Translations under genes and position numbers: made by a program
The notes under the pieces: generated by a model
The model's database searches: none
What the model was told of the DNA's origin: nothing
What the model saw: only the letters and a program-made list of their open reading frames with translations
In this document: positions 5,597-6,268 of the stretch, piece by piece
Layout of the letters: the number at the start of each line of letters is the position of its first letter
How positions within the stretch are numbered: position 1 is the stretch's first letter
Assembly: GCA_019417975.1 (NCBI GenBank)
Contig: DYCT01000022.1
Span: 1 to 6,268, forward strand
Origin: Bacteroides sp.
GTDB lineage: Bacteria; Bacteroidota; Bacteroidia; Bacteroidales; Bacteroidaceae
Direction: 5' to 3'
Length of the DNA: 6,268 nt

Positions 5597-6268
5597 ATGG
5601 CCTATTTGCAAGAAAGCATCAAACCTTACAACGACACTGAAAAGAAAAGTGTACAAGTAGAAAAGATGTTCGACAACATCGCCCCGGAATACGACCGCCT
5701 CAACCACACCCTATCACTAGGTATAGACAGAAGCTGGCGACGCAAAGCCATCAAACAATTACATCCATTCCACCCGAAACGCATCCTCGACATAGCCACC
5801 GGTACAGGCGATTTTGCCTTACTCACTTACCAAGCGCTACATCCCGACACACTGATCGGTTGCGACATCTCGGAGGGAATGATGCAAATAGGAGTAGCCA
5901 AAGTAAAAAAAGCCGGTCTAAGCCAACAGATTTCCTTTACTAAAGAAGATTGTACACAACTCTCTTTTGCCAATGAAAGCTTTGATGCCGTGACTGTGGC
6001 ATTCGGCGTACGCAACTTTGAGAACTTAGACAAAGCCTTACGCGAAATGCACCGCGTACTTACCCCGCAAGGCAAATTGGTCATTCTGGAGTTGTCCACC
6101 CCTACTCAATTCCCGATAAAACAATGTTATCATCTTTATTCCAAACTTATAATACCATCAATAGGGAAACTGCTCTCAAAAGACCGCGATGCTTATCATT
6201 ACCTACCAGCCTCTATCAAAGCTTTTCCACAAGGAGAAGTCATGGAAGGTATCTTGAAAAAAGCAGGG
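5597..6268 (+). CDS. ubiE: Demethylmenaquinone methyltransferase, 3' end cut by the window
   Basis: SAM-dependent C-methyltransferase (UbiE/MenG, also menG) that converts demethylmenaquinone to menaquinone, the last step of respiratory quinone synthesis in anaerobes such as Bacteroides. The frame is open from the ATG at 5597 to the last base, giving 224 residues (MAYLQESIKPYNDTEKKS...MEGILKKAG). Family members are about 245-250 residues, so roughly 20 are missing because of the window edge, not a mutation. Visible elements: MFDNIAPEYDRLNHTLSLG (24-42), the SAM-binding motif LDIATGTGD (64-72), the acidic D90 after IGC, FDAVTVAFGVRNFENLDKAL (129-148) and RVLTPQGKLVILELS (153-167). The first UbiE signature normally has His three residues before Trp; here it is D44 (GIDRSW), a substitution I associate with menaquinone-only producers. 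AGAGA lies just before the start codon. It may be co-transcribed with phoH and purC unless the 5512-5576 hairpin interrupts. Confidence 0.94.
   Translation, partial: MAYLQESIKPYNDTEKKSVQVEKMFDNIAPEYDRLNHTLSLGIDRSWRRKAIKQLHPFHPKRILDIATGTGDFALLTYQALHPDTLIGCDISEGMMQIGVAKVKKAGLSQQISFTKEDCTQLSFANESFDAVTVAFGVRNFENLDKALREMHRVLTPQGKLVILELSTPTQFPIKQCYHLYSKLIIPSIGKLLSKDRDAYHYLPASIKAFPQGEVMEGILKKAG

Noticed and set aside
5626..6099. Minus-strand frames (5626-5826 and 5827-6099)
   Set aside because: Antisense to ubiE, which is open to the window end and carries the methyltransferase motifs.
6245..6268. Possible truncation of ubiE
   Set aside because: The frame is intact to the final base and the missing length fits the window edge, so there is no evidence of a broken gene.

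Overview
This is an ordinary chromosomal housekeeping segment that looks like a Bacteroides (Bacteroidales) species. The signs are: moderate, AT-leaning composition with A/T-rich leaders; almost no Shine-Dalgarno sequences; two TAnnTTTG motifs, the Bacteroides -7 promoter element, in the one divergent intergenic region; a zinc-independent type B ribosomal protein L31; a menaquinone-type UbiE signature; and two proteins of Bacteroidales families of unknown function (DUF3256-like and DUF5715-like). The genus call is inference from gene content. No rRNA, tRNA, insertion sequence, CRISPR array, integrase or phage gene was seen, and the coding sequence is continuous with no gap over 125 bases.

Layout. 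(1) 13-267, plus strand: rpmE2, ending at a strong hairpin terminator (286-318) whose A and T flanks let it work in both directions. (2) 407-3410, minus strand: a tight four-gene cluster read right to left: a DUF5715-like lipoprotein (2742-3410), truA (1979-2731), an EamA/DMT-family membrane transporter (1061-1960) and a DUF3256-like secreted protein (407-1048). Gaps are 10, 18 and 12 bases, so they are probably one transcript that ends at the shared terminator. (3) 3411-3534: divergent promoter region, with one candidate -7 element per direction and a small perfect hairpin in the predicted leader of the rightward gene. (4) 3535-6268, plus strand: phoH (PhoH/YbeZ-type ATPase), purC (SAICAR synthase) and ubiE/menG (menaquinone methyltransferase), which is cut by the window edge about 20 residues before its expected end. 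A 65-base nested inverted repeat lies between purC and ubiE.

Functionally the window mixes translation (L31, the TruA tRNA pseudouridine synthase), RNA-linked ATPase activity (PhoH), purine biosynthesis (PurC), respiratory quinone synthesis (UbiE/MenG) and envelope proteins (lipoprotein, DMT transporter, DUF3256 protein). I found no convincing new multi-gene system. The points most worth a second look are the DUF5715-like lipoprotein, which carries what looks like the metal-binding skeleton of M15-type peptidases, and the nested hairpin before ubiE.
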